A stretch of 64,000 bases of DNA from Coprinopsis marcescibilis. Lineage: Eukaryota > Basidiomycota > Agaricomycetes > Agaricales > Psathyrellaceae. The stretch covers positions 62,001 to 126,000 of the forward strand of contig ML210218.1 in assembly GCA_004369085.1 (NCBI GenBank), read 5' to 3'. Below are positions 1 through 12,420 of the stretch, one piece after another. How positions within the stretch are numbered: the first letter of the stretch is position 1; every line of letters starts with the position of its first letter. Position numbers and translations under genes: made by a program. The notes under the pieces were generated by a model, which saw only the letters and a list, made by a program, of their open reading frames with translations, was not told the DNA's origin and did no database searches.

Positions 1-950
1 AAGGTCTACGCAGTACACTCGTCTCCCATCACAGCCTATCTCGGGGTTCCCTGAACTCCAAGGTTTGAAGGTCCTCTTGGCCGCGCTTCGGCGCTTAATT
101 CTTGCGCTGCGACTTCTACATGCTAGAATTTCGTTGGAATGTCAAGACTCTCTCTTGACATGTTATCCACCTTATTTCACATTTCTTTGGATGCTTATTT
201 ACCCTAACCTAATAGAAAAAAATCTCGGATATATAGAAAAAGAATTGGTTATGCCTAGAGTCTTCAAGTAGTCGTCGCATATAATCCTTTAAATTCCATG
301 AGATTTTCACACCTACAACGAGGACTCAGTTTCAAAGTGAGATGAATACATTCACAAAGTGACCTTGAGACTGGTACGACTTGTAAAGGCATCTATCGAC
401 GAGGCCTTCGAATTCATCCGACGTAGTAAGCCATCAATACGCGCAGTTGTTATGAAACTTGCCGATACATACTCTCCGGCAAAACCTTGGATCCTACATC
501 GCAGTTAGAGCAGCATCCTACACTCCTCGCGCAATATTGCCTGCATTTCAACAGCCCATTGGCACACAATCAAATGCAAATAGTCAAAAAAGGCCTGCGC
601 TCGGCGTTGACTGTGTGGCTGCTTCAAAACTCTTTCTTTGTACTGCTCACCAGGGTGCCTAGCCCCTGGTGAAACGTTGACTCTGCACGCTGGCTTCCTT
701 GACAATTAATAATGGAACGACTTGATGTGTCATTCAAGTGGGAATTGCTGTCGCGTTATGTGACTCCGGTGCAAATTCCGTAGTATACAATATCGAACAA
801 TGGGTTCTCGAAATTTCTACACAGTATGATTGTTCTATAACGCCTGTCATCCCCTCGATCTCTTCTAATTACGCTTCACGGCCTAATCTATAACAGTGTT
901 TATCCGAATGCACCAGTACAAAGTGTAGTATACAGATTTTACTTCCTTAT
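1..950. other. intergenic, nothing recognised
   Basis: No reading frame here has recognisable domains, and the open frames are short and overlap on both strands. The right end is the 3' side of the minus-strand membrane protein gene that stops at 951. Confidence 0.5.
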
Positions 951-2197
951 TCACGAGTGCAAATCCATCGCTGGTGGATTCTTTGGGAAAGATTCCAGCT
1001 CTGGCTCTTGGGTAAATGCAAGGGAATGAGAGAACGCGGCACTTGGATCGGTAAAATCAGGCCCTCTTGCCCAGGACCTGCCCAGTGTTACCCGAAGGAT
1101 AATGATATGGGGAGAGATAGCCTGAACGCGAAACACAAACATTGAGAACCACATCGTGACCTGCAGAAATGTACACAGTACAGGTAGGTACTCACAAGGA
1201 ACGAGAAATAGAGCTCCTCGAAGATGGCTAGAGCAGCCTGGAGCTTGAGATGAAGTTGGAGCGACACAAACTTGGTTTCCGCAAAATAGATCGCAGCGTA
1301 GCATACACCAATGACAGAAAGGGGTGCAGTCGACTCGATGAGGAGGTAGGTTGCCCCAGTGTACGGCCGAAGGCTATTTGCTTGAGACAAAACTTGGGAA
1401 AGCCTTTTTCGCGCCGCGGTGATATAGTAGACGATGAGTGCTGAGATCATCAGGTTGCTCGCAACGCTCAACCCAACCCCTATAGGTTCCAAGATCGGCG
1501 CAGGGAAAGTAAAATTGCTAGCTTCAGTGTCAATGTGATCCATGATAACCAACACGTCGAAAGCAATGCTGAATCCTAGAGAATGCGGTAAATAGACAGC
1601 GGACCGGTATTCAGGTATATACGTACCAATAGTTGCAACATACGTAAACACAGGAACGGCTAAGACCCAGCGATACTCCTCGACTATAATGTAGCATCGA
1701 TAAAGCTAAATTGGATGGGCCATCGTGAACACGGAGGCACTTGAAGGCTGACTCGCACGTACCAGTATTCCATCAACGAGGATGAAAAGAATCGTGTTAA
1801 AGATAGAAACCAACGGGGTATCCAAGCCCTGATTCGCATGCCAGTAGGCTGGAGATACGAAGGAAGTGCCGTCAGTCGCCTTGAGGGTGGTGTAGAAGAA
1901 TGATGGCATATTGGTAGCGGTCCTTGCCAGATTGGCCAGTACCACGAGGAAGCTGACGATGATATACACCCTTCTTCCCTGCCTCTCTGGTTCAGGTGTT
2001 CCCAAAAAGATGATCAAAGTATATATCGCGACAAAAAGCTGGATGCCTGGGAGGTGTGGCGTGTCAATAGGAACTTGAGTAGCTCAAACGCGGGCCATAC
2101 CAGCAACAAAGACGGAGACCAGCACCACGGCGTAGTCGGCTAATGCGATGTTCAGCCCAGCCTGTTCGAGATTTACAGAGGCCATCGTTGACATCAT
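951..2197 (-). CDS. TGRSW-tail multi-pass membrane protein, copy 1 (divergent)
   Basis: This is the outlying member of the nine-member membrane family in this window; its function is unknown. The first exon starts at 2197 with two consecutive Met codons and ends in VFVAG. A GT-AG intron joins it to GIQLFVAIYTLIIFLGTPEP, which corresponds to GIQCFMCLYGLSRFLESP in the other copies. Later landmarks are VDGILV (GDGLLV elsewhere), YRCYII and LLIESTAPLSVIG. The last exon carries AISPHIIILRVTLGRSW and the second tail motif HSLAFTQE. About seven hydrophobic stretches are visible. It is the most diverged copy, lying 21 kb from the main array, and its loop between YRCY and the IESAVPL-like helix is longer than in the others. 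Family membership is clear from shared exon borders and motifs. Whether it is a receptor, transporter or scaffold cannot be read from sequence. Confidence 0.8.
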
Positions 2198-2995
2198 GTC
2201 CACAGGAATAAAAATAGGCCAACAGGTTCTCTCTCAATAATAGCTGTGGGCGTAAGAATGAACGGCGAATCTATGCTTAACCGTTGAAATACCCCATCGA
2301 AAAACCCACGATAACCGGCGGAAGACCTTAGATCGCTGTCTAAATCACGAGTCCCCGTGATTGAGCTTAACGAATCCAGTCGATAAGTTGCCCGGGAACG
2401 GGGTTCATCAACGTTCGTTCGTGATATTCGCAGTTCCTGCAAAGTTCTTTGTCAATCCCCGCCAAAGGTTGAGGCAAGAATAGAGTCCACTCACACGTTG
2501 ACCCCGCGATAAGCATTGATCATTGAGTACAGAGCAAACTGAGTTTTGATATATTAGGTACACTTGTGCCCCTGTGTTGTTTTAAGCCAGCAATACAAAA
2601 GTGGTAGATCCATACCCGCTGGAAGACCTGGATTTGCGTCAATGTGGTTGCCAGTCCAGTGCGGGGCCGATGAAGGTGTGATTGTCGCTCCTAGCAGAAT
2701 CATATCCCAAAAGCATGTCGGAGATATGATTGTCAGTAGGCTAAGAAAGAGGTGAGTAGGACTTAGTGGTGTGACGGCGTCAGAATGGAGTCCATCGATC
2801 ATATGCCACACACCGAGTGACGGATAATTGTCGGGAGTTCGAACCTTGTAACTCCGCATATGATAGAAATTTACACGCCCTCCTTCCAAACAGAGACTGG
2901 CAAATTGAATTTATTTATAGAAGAAGCGCAATAAACACACAAGTTCAATGCAAAGTGGCGAGTGACCAGGGAAAGGGGGGTTGGAAAGACGTTGG
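2198..2995. other. intergenic between copy 1 and the NACHT-ankyrin gene
   Basis: This stretch contains the presumed promoter of the membrane protein starting at 2197 and the 3' flank of the NACHT gene ending at 2996. Minus-strand open frames of 82 and 111 codons are present but show no recognisable domain and are not called. Confidence 0.45.
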
Positions 2996-5937
2996 CTAAA
3001 AATGCCTACCTGGTTGCGGCAAACCGATGGTACCTAGACCCGACGTCAGAAAGGTGATGATACCATCCCTCCCCGCAACAGTCGCAGATTCCAATGGGGT
3101 GCGCCCTCGAGCATTTCGCACATCAAGATTTATATCATCGCGTCCAACAAGAAGCGACACGCATTCCAAGTGCCCACGACTGGCCGCCAGGTGGAGTGCT
3201 GTGTTCTTCCGCTTTGCCTCTGGCTTGTTGACCTGAACATCCGGTCGTCCCACCATCAGCTGAACCGTCCGCGTCAGACCCATATATGCCGCCAAAGTGA
3301 GAGGTGTGTTTCCGTGGTTGTTGTTGACGTTGGGGTCGAGGTCTTTGTGACCGAGGAGAATAGCGACGACCAATTCGTTCTTGCCGCTGACCGCATGATG
3401 CAGGGCCGTCGACCCTCGCTCGTCTGGTTTGTTGATCTTGATATCAGGATGCGCCAGCAAAACCTCTATGATCCCTGTAAAACCCTTGACACACGCTCGA
3501 ATGAGTGGCGTCTCCCCCCGATCCCGCAAGTTGACATCCACACCCTTCTGAGCCAGCAGCAGCTTCACAGTCTCCAACTGCCCGCACCTCACAGCTTCAC
3601 AAAGCGGGGTCCGTCCGTCGCCAGCTGCCCTCACCACTACTTTCACCACCTCGGGCCTCGCAAAGTGGAGCTCCACAATCTCTCGAGTTCCCACTTGACA
3701 TGCCCGGAGGAACGAGGTCAGCCCACGTGCATCTTGCTTGTCGATGTCGACGCTGTTCAAGCCGAGGAGGGTCCGGACCACCTCTGGCTGCTCCTTGGAC
3801 GCCAGCATCAGTGCCGTTTGCTCGTGATTATCGCCTAGGTTGACATTCACATCCGGTTGCGCCAACAATGCACGAACAAAGTCGTCATGACCGTACAAGG
3901 CCGATAGGTGAAGGGCCGTACGTCTTGTGAATAGAGTTTTTGCATGTCGTTGCTTCAAAACGCGAGGGAGGAAAGTCGAAAGTCCGAAGGCGGCCATGAC
4001 GTGGACCGGTTGGAAGAGGTCGAAAGAATTGTAAACCTCGTCCTGATCCTCGATGAGCCAGGGATAGCGGTCGCAGGTGTCCAAGAAACCCTCGATCCTC
4101 TCCGCGAGCCCGTCTTCAGGCAACGCTTCTTGTGCATGCCACCCCCAGTTGTGGTAGGCGTATTCGATGAGAGGTTGGCATTTCAAGAACGCGACCAAAT
4201 CTTGCCGTTTGGAGATCAGCCGATCGGGGTTCTCAACGCTCTTTGGGAAGTTGAACGTAGAAAGGTAGGCAAGACATGTGGTGAAGATCAGAGCATTGGG
4301 GTTTGGATGCAGCTCTGCACCCATGTTTCTGAAGAAGTCGCGAGCTGTGTAATCTATAGCGAGGGTATCATCAGCCAGGAACAGGGGCCAGCACTGAGAA
4401 CAAACACTCACGGACGAGTCGCACTAATCCGCTCTGCTCCTCCACGGCGAGGAGCCCGCAGCAGATGGATATGAGGAGATCCGAATCTAGCACGGCTTCT
4501 TCATCAAACTCTCCGTCCTCCTCCGAGACGGCTAGCGCATGGGTGAGCTCGGCGATGGTCAAAGACCTATCAGCATAGGTCAACCAAGTGATGGCCCGCC
4601 TTGCTTGTGACGCCTCTTCCTCTGACTGCGATGAAATCCTCTCCCAAGACAGCCGGTAGTTTGCCTCTACCCCAGAAGGAAGCGACTCCAGAGCTTTGCG
4701 AAGACTTTTCAAGGTCGTGGTTCTCTGCAAAGAGTCAATGTGCAAGGCGACGACAAGGAACCTGAGGAATTACGCTTAGCACAACCATCAAAGGGAGCAA
4801 GGAGAAGTTTCTACTCACATTCCTTGAGATTTATCCTTGATCTGTTCGCAGACCTCTTGAATGAGGCGAGTGTTTCCCTTCAACAGGCTGCGCAACCGTG
4901 GAGATTGCCCTAGCTTCGACATTATAAAGGTGTCGATGTCCTTCCCAGTTCCGCTTTCCATCGACACGTGTTCGGCATGAGGAATTAGGTATCTGATGGC
5001 GTTCAATGGCCTTGATGTGAGCAGAATGCTGGTGTTGGGCGGGAGGGAGCACAGTGTTTCAAGAACGTCGTATTTAGTCTCGTCCGGAAGCTCATCCAAA
5101 GCATCGATGGACGCGTAGACCTTTGTGAAAGTGATTAGAAGCTTTTTGAGGAGGACCAATAAGCCTGATTTCGACGGCCGGGTTCCCTTTTGTTGGTGGT
5201 CCATACAGAAAGCCTTGATCGGAGCGACAAGGTTGCCATGCTCTTCCAAGAGCTGGCGGACAAAGGTGCAGAGTATATCAGTGGTCGTGTAATAGTCGCT
5301 GTAGCGGCAGTAGACGTAGAGCACCGCAACGTCGGTGGTTGATGCGCGTTTCAGTTCGAGGTGGTTAACTGCGATGGATCTTGGAACCTACTGTCAGCAG
5401 GAATACGATACAGAAAGTGATGTGCTCACGTTAGTATCGTTTTTCCAGAGCCAGCTGGACGACGCGACAAAGGTGAATAAGTGGCGCAGGTTAGACGATG
5501 CTGAACAAACGTACGCATTCCAGTGACCCATAACGTCTGCTTGTCGGCACTGGCCTCCCACTTTTCGAACTTTGGACCTTGGATGAACCACATTCCAGTT
5601 CCTAGCGCAAACTTTGCGAAGGTATCGCCTTGGATGCTTCTGAAGTTGATCTTTGTTAACCATTGGGTGAACTTCTGGATCTCTGAGAACGGACGTTTAG
5701 TGGTTGATAAGACACAAAGTTGAAAGAAAGAACACCTTCGATTTCGTTCGGATTGGAGACTACGTAGGTTGTGTTGAGGTTGATGTTTCCTGATGATGCA
5801 TAGAAATTGCCACCATCTACCTTGAAGTTGCTCGCGTTGGTGAACAAAGCCCCTGCAGCTAGGACAATTAGAATAACTCTGTAGCGAGGAGTACACTCTG
5901 CCGAAAACTAGAAAACGGACATACCACTAGTAGACAT
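2996..5937 (-). CDS. NLR-like NACHT-ankyrin protein
   Basis: This is a fungal NOD-like receptor, a class of intracellular STAND ATPase implicated in non-self recognition and programmed cell death. The start at 5937 gives MSTSG; a 72-nt intron (5924-5853) then leads into a short N-terminal element with FKVDGGNFYASSGN. Next come a linker with WFIQGPKFEKW, the Walker A motif PGSGKTIL (assembled across an intron near 5450-5513), Walker B (IDALDELP), and the sensor SILLTSRPL. A winged-helix-like segment around TWLTYADRSLTIAELTHAL follows, then HYTARDFF. The long last exon holds about eight ankyrin repeats (RRTALHLSALYGHDDFVRALL through RGRTPLESATVAGRDGIITFL). At least six introns separate the ATPase exons, while the ankyrin part is one exon. 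No stop or frameshift is seen, so it is probably functional. Effector activity is unknown, because the N-terminus is only about 40 residues and matches no enzymatic fold I recognise. Confidence 0.88.
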
Positions 5938-7702
5938 TGGTCGCTGAAAGTCGCTGACGCTAGTAAAAATACTATGCAACTGGCTGCGGTTGTATCAGGT
6001 CATAACCATCAATTGACTTCTTTCTTAAGCCGGGTCAGGTATAGCATTGGTCTATCAAACGGTAAACCATGTCCGGCCGCCGGCTATCGAGACTCGAGAG
6101 TTTCTTTTGTTTTGAATTTTTGCAATCGAGTTAAGGGGAATTTCAAGAGTGAAGGGCTAGTCGTCCGCTTGTCTCTGTTTCTACGAGTGGTGGTCAAAAT
6201 TGGGCACCGGAAACGAGAAAATCGCTGGAGAACCTACTACGTTGACAGGCCCTGTGTAGTCTCACTTTCCATCACTTAAGTCGAGAGTTAGTACCATAGT
6301 GAGTAGTCGGTCAGAAAGGAGTAGCTGATAGTTCGTTATGAGCTCAGAAAGATTCTTTATGTTCTTATTGCGAGGAGACCTGCCGCGAAAACAAGGGTAC
6401 AAGGAAGGTAGATTGCCAAGCCATCGAGCCGGGATTTTCTCTTGTTTTCAAACTCAGAGATTTACATATGGTCAGCCACACGATTTGCCTTCTTACTTTC
6501 TCTTTTCATTTTGTGAACAATTCGTAGTATTTGGAATTCCTTCAATCGGTCACTGGTTAGCTTTCTCAGCATCTACGGACTTCTCCAGCCTCGAACTTGC
6601 GTCGATCTGAGCCTGAGTTGGTTGTTTGGTTGATTGCCAGTAACTGACGCATAGTAGACTCCAGTGAGGCAATTTCATAAAATCCCTCGGTCGCGAGGTT
6701 ACTACCGACTGGTTACCGGTCTACTAGTACTAGTCTTACGATTCACGAAGGCTGAAGCGCTGAAGTCCCCTGCCCCTTGTCTCGGTTGCCTCTCAGCATG
6801 TAGCACCAAATCGGGGTTTACAACGACGCACCAGTGGTTGCGAAGTAACCTCTGCTTCGGTGAGTACAGAGTCCTTTGATTGCTTTTGGCTAAGCTTCAT
6901 TTAATGTTTACTCGGTTTGTACAGCATCTTGTAGGCACTAGCTACCAATTCTGCAATGAACGGGACATGAAGAATGAACCTGTTCTTCTTGGTAGTGATG
7001 GAACGTCAATGAACACCTTAAAAAGAACGGCTCGCGCCTTGGGGACAGATTGGCGCCAGACCTTCGACATACATCAATTAACGCTTCGAAGACGAGCAGT
7101 TTCTCTGCGACATGGGAGCAAATGGGCGCCAGGTAATTCCACTTTTTTGATCGGTGCACTCATATACCAACGGATTTTCATCAATGAACAGTCTTCCTGT
7201 GCTGCTTCTTGCTAACAAATTGGCACCATGGATGATGTACACACGCTACTTCATCCTTCGAATGTCACAAAACAGTATGGGCCGTTATGGAGTATCTCCC
7301 ATTTCACCAATACGGAATGGCACAGGGTCCCCTGGCGTTTTAAGCTGGGGACATTTCCAGGATGCCGCAATAGGTCCTCACCGTGACAGGGTTTTTGTAC
7401 TGCTCAGGTGATCAGGGGATGTGGGTATTTGGGTCTAGCAACCTCCGGCCAGCCCGCAGCGCGGTGAGAATCATTGTCAGGTCATCATCTATCACTGTGT
7501 ATCCTAAGTACTAGATCCCTATCACGTCTCATTTGACTGACTGATTTGATCGATAGCCATGCAGCGTGACTGTCGTTATTAGTTGTGACGAACAACCGTT
7601 TTGTTTGTTAAACAGCGCAGTGTCGTGAATCCAGAGTTATCCTGTCTTGGGCTTTCTTTCATTCATATCACAGCGACTTTCGCACTTTGGTGAAGGCCTG
7701 GT
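5938..7702. other. 1.8-kb gene-poor interval
   Basis: Several plus-strand open frames of 70-110 codons occur here, but none shows a domain, splice structure or family resemblance. It lies between the divergent starts of the NACHT gene and the DUF6533-type gene and probably holds both promoters. I see no terminal repeats. Confidence 0.45.
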
Positions 7703-9436
7703 ATGCCGTCCATCCAACAGCTCCGGGAGCTGATCCCAGGGGCGATTCTACAGCAACACTGCAAGGTACTTTCCGAACTATTGATTAATTAGTCAACCTG
7801 ACCTGGTTCCTCTGTTAGTATGTCACTAGTAAGGTGCTATTTTAACAGCTGTAAAACATCTGTTGATTTCTACTGTGCTTGATGATTCTTAGTATGCAGT
7901 CTTGCGGGCTTGGTGCGTGGGACGACCCTGACTTCGTCCCTTGCATCCCGCTGACTTGACTTGCCTTTCAAAGATTGCAGATTACTTTCAGACATTGGAT
8001 TTGGAGGTGAGAAGTCGCCGGTCGTCGCACGAAGTAGGTCTCCGCTCATCGCAGTTTCAACAGATACAACACGTCTGGAACTTCAGAAAGCCAAGAATCA
8101 ACGTCCTTTACTTTGTGTCGAGATACCTGGTGTTTTTCGATGTTCCACTCGCGATTTTTTGTGAGTATCTCCCTATGGTAAACCTCCCCAGCCAGCGGAA
8201 TTAACCTCTCGGCTCTCACCCGATAGATAACGAGGCTTATGGTCTTTCTGGGCCCAGCTGCCATACTATTCTTATAATCAAAACTGGTGCGAGATCTCAT
8301 GGCTAATTCAACTACCATGTCTAAGTACATTACAGCGGCATTCCTCATTGGTATCCTTGCTGCCGAAGGTCTCAACATTTGGAGGTTTAACCTGATAGCC
8401 CTCGCTGATGCCCCTTTGTTGTCAGCGATTCTCTTCTTGCGGGTGGCTTCTATTGCTGGATGGACTCGCCCGATGAACATCTACCTCTCGCTGCATTACA
8501 TTGTGCGTAGACGCCTGTTTGCTTCCTGCTGAGCATTAATCGATACCTTTTCCATCACGCCCATCCTGAAGGTCACCCACGTTGTGATTGTATTTGCCCA
8601 TATCTTGTTCCTAATATCGCTCAAGTGTACGCTCATCCACACGCTCAACCCGCAACGACGAACCTGACATCCCAATCACCACAACCTAGACAAAGAATCC
8701 CCACTCCCTGGAATTCTGAACTGTGTCGTATTAGACGGACGCTTCAGCAGCCTTTTACTGTCCTTTGGGGTGGTCCTTTTGAACCAAACAGGTCTGAACC
8801 ACATATTAGCATGGTTGCCGTTGTATACTCACCAACTACAGTCATCCTGGGGATTAGCCTATGGGTTGGGTTCACTAAATACCGCCACACGAAGACCAAC
8901 GGCCATTTGATTATGGTAGTCTTCAGGGATGGCGTCGGATATTTCCTCTTCTTGTCAGGCAAGTGGACCCGAACCATGATAGCGGACATCGTAGGCCTTG
9001 ACTGATGGATCTCTTCATCCGTAGCACTGGCTGCTGCGAACATGATCGTTTTACTAACAGGGCCAGTACGTGAAGCTCTCCCTTCCAATCACCAGCGACT
9101 TCTGATCCCTTCCTTCCCATCCAGCCAGAATATCGACATCTTTTCACAGTGTACGTCAAACTTCCTCATTGCCATCACACCACCAATACTAATTCGACCA
9201 CCCCGATCGGTTTTAGACCGCAGCGCGTCCTTCACTCTTGCATATCAACCAGGATGATTCTGCATCTCCGCGAAACATCGGGCAACCCCTGGGAATTGCC
9301 ATCCATGGAGTCTGCCAACGTTCTTGAGTTCAAGAACGCCGTCGCTTCTACTGACACAGAGTCATATATCATCGACGATGATCGTTCAAGTACAAGTTGT
9401 AGCAAGTCTGTGGGGTGGACCATATCTACAGTGTAG
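7703..9436 (+). CDS. DUF6533-type multi-pass membrane protein
   Basis: This belongs to the large basidiomycete family of seven-pass membrane proteins with an N-terminal DUF6533 domain; biochemical function is unknown. The first exon at 7703 reads MPSIQQLRELIPGAI and is followed by a very small exon coding YVTSK. The DUF6533 core is spread over exons giving ADYFQTLDLE, then NVLYFVSRYLVFFDVPLAIF. Further landmarks are GLSGPSCHTI, FLRVASIAGW, KYRHTK...FRDGVGYFLFLS, and the terminal helix PQRVLHSCISTRMILHLRE with a roughly 45-residue polar tail ending at 9436. Introns are numerous (about eight). The same landmarks recur in the minus-strand gene at the right edge of the window. The exon between YVTSK and ADYFQ is uncertain: I needed a weak GTGGGA donor to keep frame, so either an exon border is misread or the gene is slightly damaged there. 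Confidence 0.72.
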
Positions 9437-9667
9437 GGTTTCAGGTCATCATGCGAAGGGGAAATCTAATCAGAGGATACGATGCTGTTGGTTCGCGGGT
9501 GCAAAGTGGCTGGGATTATTGCACTGAAATGCATCACAGTGATAGATGACTTTATCTGCTGCGGGCTGATTTGAAGACGTTTTCGTGCAAGGCAACGTAA
9601 ATAACAGCGAGATGATTTAAGGTTTCGCTGTGATTGTGATGGAAACACGTAATGGGTACTGTGTTGT

Positions 9668-12420
9668 CTACGGGATGTATATCTTCGAGTACCCCTCGAT
9701 GCTATGCAGTCAATGTTAGTTGATATCGGTGGCCAGGAAAAGGAGTCTGCTCACAGTTGACGACAGCAAGGACAACTATGCTTAGTTGGAGCACTCCTTG
9801 ATGCTAGCGCCTCTCGGCAGCTGTCGCACATAGCCAGGCACCTAAACAGAGGGCCTGTTACAAATACACATGAAGATAACCGAAAGACCACTCACCGACA
9901 TGGCCAGCAAATGATGTCCCTGGCGCTGGAGGTACAGATCACACACATGCTTCTGCCACTGTCCTCAGCTGAAGGCTGAGCTACATCCCCATGCTCGTCA
10001 TCGTCGTCTTCATCATACTCATCCTCGGAATACCGTGTCATGTCAAATTTCGAGATTGACAAAGAGTTCCACCTCCTCCTCGTTAACGGACTTGAACCGT
10101 CCGCCAGATGCGCTAGTATGAGATCGCCATTGACACTCCTTCCCCCGTCCCCAGTCCGCATGAGATCGCTGAACAGAGCGAATGCTTCTTGTTCGGGGTC
10201 TTCCGATTCGGTCGCACCATCTGGTGTGGTAGAATCATCATGCATGCCTTGGTCGTCGTCGTGCTGCTCTTCAAACCTAAACTCCGCATCATCATCCTCG
10301 TCGTCACTTATGCTCTCCCCTCTCACAAATCGTGCATAAATGGCCTTGTCTTTCTCCACGGCAGAATCCTCCGTGGTCTCATCCTCATCACTGCTCTCGC
10401 CACCGCCGCCAATAGATCCGTCCTCTGCACGCCTGGACCGCCGTCCAGGTGTTCTCTTCCTATCCCATATCTCTCGGCTGCGCCTGCCCCTGGACACGAA
10501 TAGCAGCCAGGACCAAGACAGTCTAACGAGCCCCTTTGCAGCAGCCCATACCGACTCGGCATACCGCAATATTTCCTTCATCCACTTCCACCACGCGCTC
10601 CTCTCACCAGTACCCTCTCCAGGCACCCTCCCCACACCGACATCCAAACTCCGAACTTCGTTCTCAAGTCCTCTAGTGGCTTCGAGGCGCTGCTTCCGCC
10701 GTCGAATAGTTGAAACCCCATTCGAGGCAAGCCTGAACCCGGCCTGCACGCCCGCTGCGGCCACACGACCTACACGCACGGACCCGAACTCGGGCTGGTT
10801 TGTCAAAGTTGCCGTGGAGAGTCGTCGGTTCTTGTCACGTCTGCGACGGCGCATCGGTGCGGGAATGGGTGCAACCTCATTACTCCATCCTCGAAGCCCA
10901 GTGGCTTCGAGGCTCGCTGTCCCAATTCTGAGCAGAAGGACACCGAAATCCTCTTCGTAAGGCATGTTCTCGAAGAATGCCCGGATGGTGCTTCCGCCTA
11001 AGGGCGGGTTATGTGGGTCGTCCTCCGCTACAAACACGGATCATTGGCATGCCATCACAGTGGAGATGGGGGCGAGACACTCACAGTGAAGAACGGGACT
11101 GACACCTAGTCCGCTGAAGATGCGTTCCACGCGCCCGCGCACAACCATTTGAACAACTACATTCAGGACGACGGTGAGTAGGATAGTAAGGAGGAGCATC
11201 GTTTCAAAGATGTTTGGGATGTAGTTGAGGATAGGGTACGTCGTGAGCAGTCTAGTATGCGCAAGGGCTTTCGGTGACTGCGCGGTGGGGTCCACTGGTC
11301 GATTATAGTACGCTAGCAACGCACTGTGAAAGTGAAGGAGGGAGAGTAAGGAGCTGAGAGCTGTAGGGAACAGTCGATGCGTGGACCAGCGCTTCGAGAT
11401 GGATAATACATGGAAGATAGTGAGTTGTAATAGCGGTATGGCGACTGTGATTATGGCGTGCTTATCTGGACGGGAAAGTGACGACTCGTCTTTCCGAAAA
11501 GAGTGGGTGAATGGTGACGAGTAGAGGTGGAGGAGGAAGGCGTAGCCGACGATGTTGAAAGGCGATGTGTTTGGATTCATGTTGCCACCAATGGGGAATC
11601 CGGCTTCCACCCCATCCAATGCTTTCACAAAGCCTTCGACAGAGAAGGATGCGCAGACCGCACAAAATGTGCTCCAGCAGATTTCGTTCATTTGTTTGCT
11701 CTGCACCCAGCCGCTAAGCTCGTTGACCCAACGAAAACTGGTACCCTCGGGATAGAGGCCGGAAGTTTGGAGAATAAGAACAATCCAAATAAGGAGCATG
11801 CGTGCGAGGAAGTAGAGAGTCGGAAGGTGGATGGCGAGCCGCGTTGATGTCTTGGTAAGGTCCAACGGGAAGACAACGGATGAAATTCGGCCAATGAAGG
11901 AGAACCTGCGCTGCCAGCCGATTGTAACACCTGGTCGGAGCCTTCTGTGTGGGATACGAGATGGAATGATAATGTTTTGAATTCGGTGCAAGATTACTGC
12001 CTGTAAGTAGATGTAATGAGCCTTCGTTACGGCGTTGAAACAAAGGTTACGTACCATGACAAGGATTCCAAACATGTATCCTGATGTGAAGAACGCCCAT
12101 GGTCCAGCATACGTCGGCTGCGGGGTTGATGTATCTGCTGGAAGGCTTGTGGCTTGAGTGGCGACTTCGAGAATTGTATCCGCCGTGGGCCACTCAGCCA
12201 GAAGGTCATCTACGGCAATTCTCTCACTTGCCATTCCCATTTCCACCACCTCGTCCCACTTCCTCCAAAAGTTCGTAAAGATCTTGGATTTCGACAACAG
12301 TTTCGAAGGCAGGAAGGACAGAAACGATGTGAAATTGAGGTTCAGGGTCAGGTTGTAGGGCATGGATAGATGGAGTGACGGGGTTGGAACCTCAGCAACG
12401 ACGACGGAAGTTGCCTCCAT
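9668..12420 (-). CDS. Asi1/Asi3-like multi-pass RING E3 ubiquitin ligase
   Basis: This is a membrane-anchored RING ubiquitin ligase resembling yeast Asi1/Asi3, which act in inner nuclear membrane protein degradation; that location is inferred here. The start at 12420 (MEATSVVVAEVP) is followed by several membrane segments, such as GPWAFFTSGYMFGILVM, LYFLARMLLIWIVLIL and MLLLTILLTVVLNVVVQMVV. A short intron near 11024-11088 joins LGVSPVLH to SEDDPHNPPLGG. A long basic and then acidic, disordered region follows. The C-terminal RING is assembled from three exons: CVICTSSARDIICWPCR, CLAMCDSCREALASR, then HSCPCCRQL and the last exon IEGYSKIYIP with a stop at 9668. This gives the C-x2-C, C-x-C, C-x2-C and C-x2-C ligands expected of the C3HC4 type. 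The RING at the extreme C-terminus followed by a short IEGYSKI-type tail is typical of the family. The function call is good; nuclear-membrane placement is inference. Confidence 0.85.

Noticed and set aside
2554..2889. Minus-strand 111-codon frame
   Set aside because: It has a hydrophobic patch but none of the motifs of the neighbouring membrane family and no recognisable domain.
5974..7411. A series of plus-strand open frames, 70-111 codons
   Set aside because: No family resemblance, no consistent splice sites linking them, and no transposon termini.
10040..10960. Long plus-strand open frames rich in Ser and Pro
   Set aside because: They are shadows of the basic/acidic low-complexity region of the RING ligase on the minus strand.
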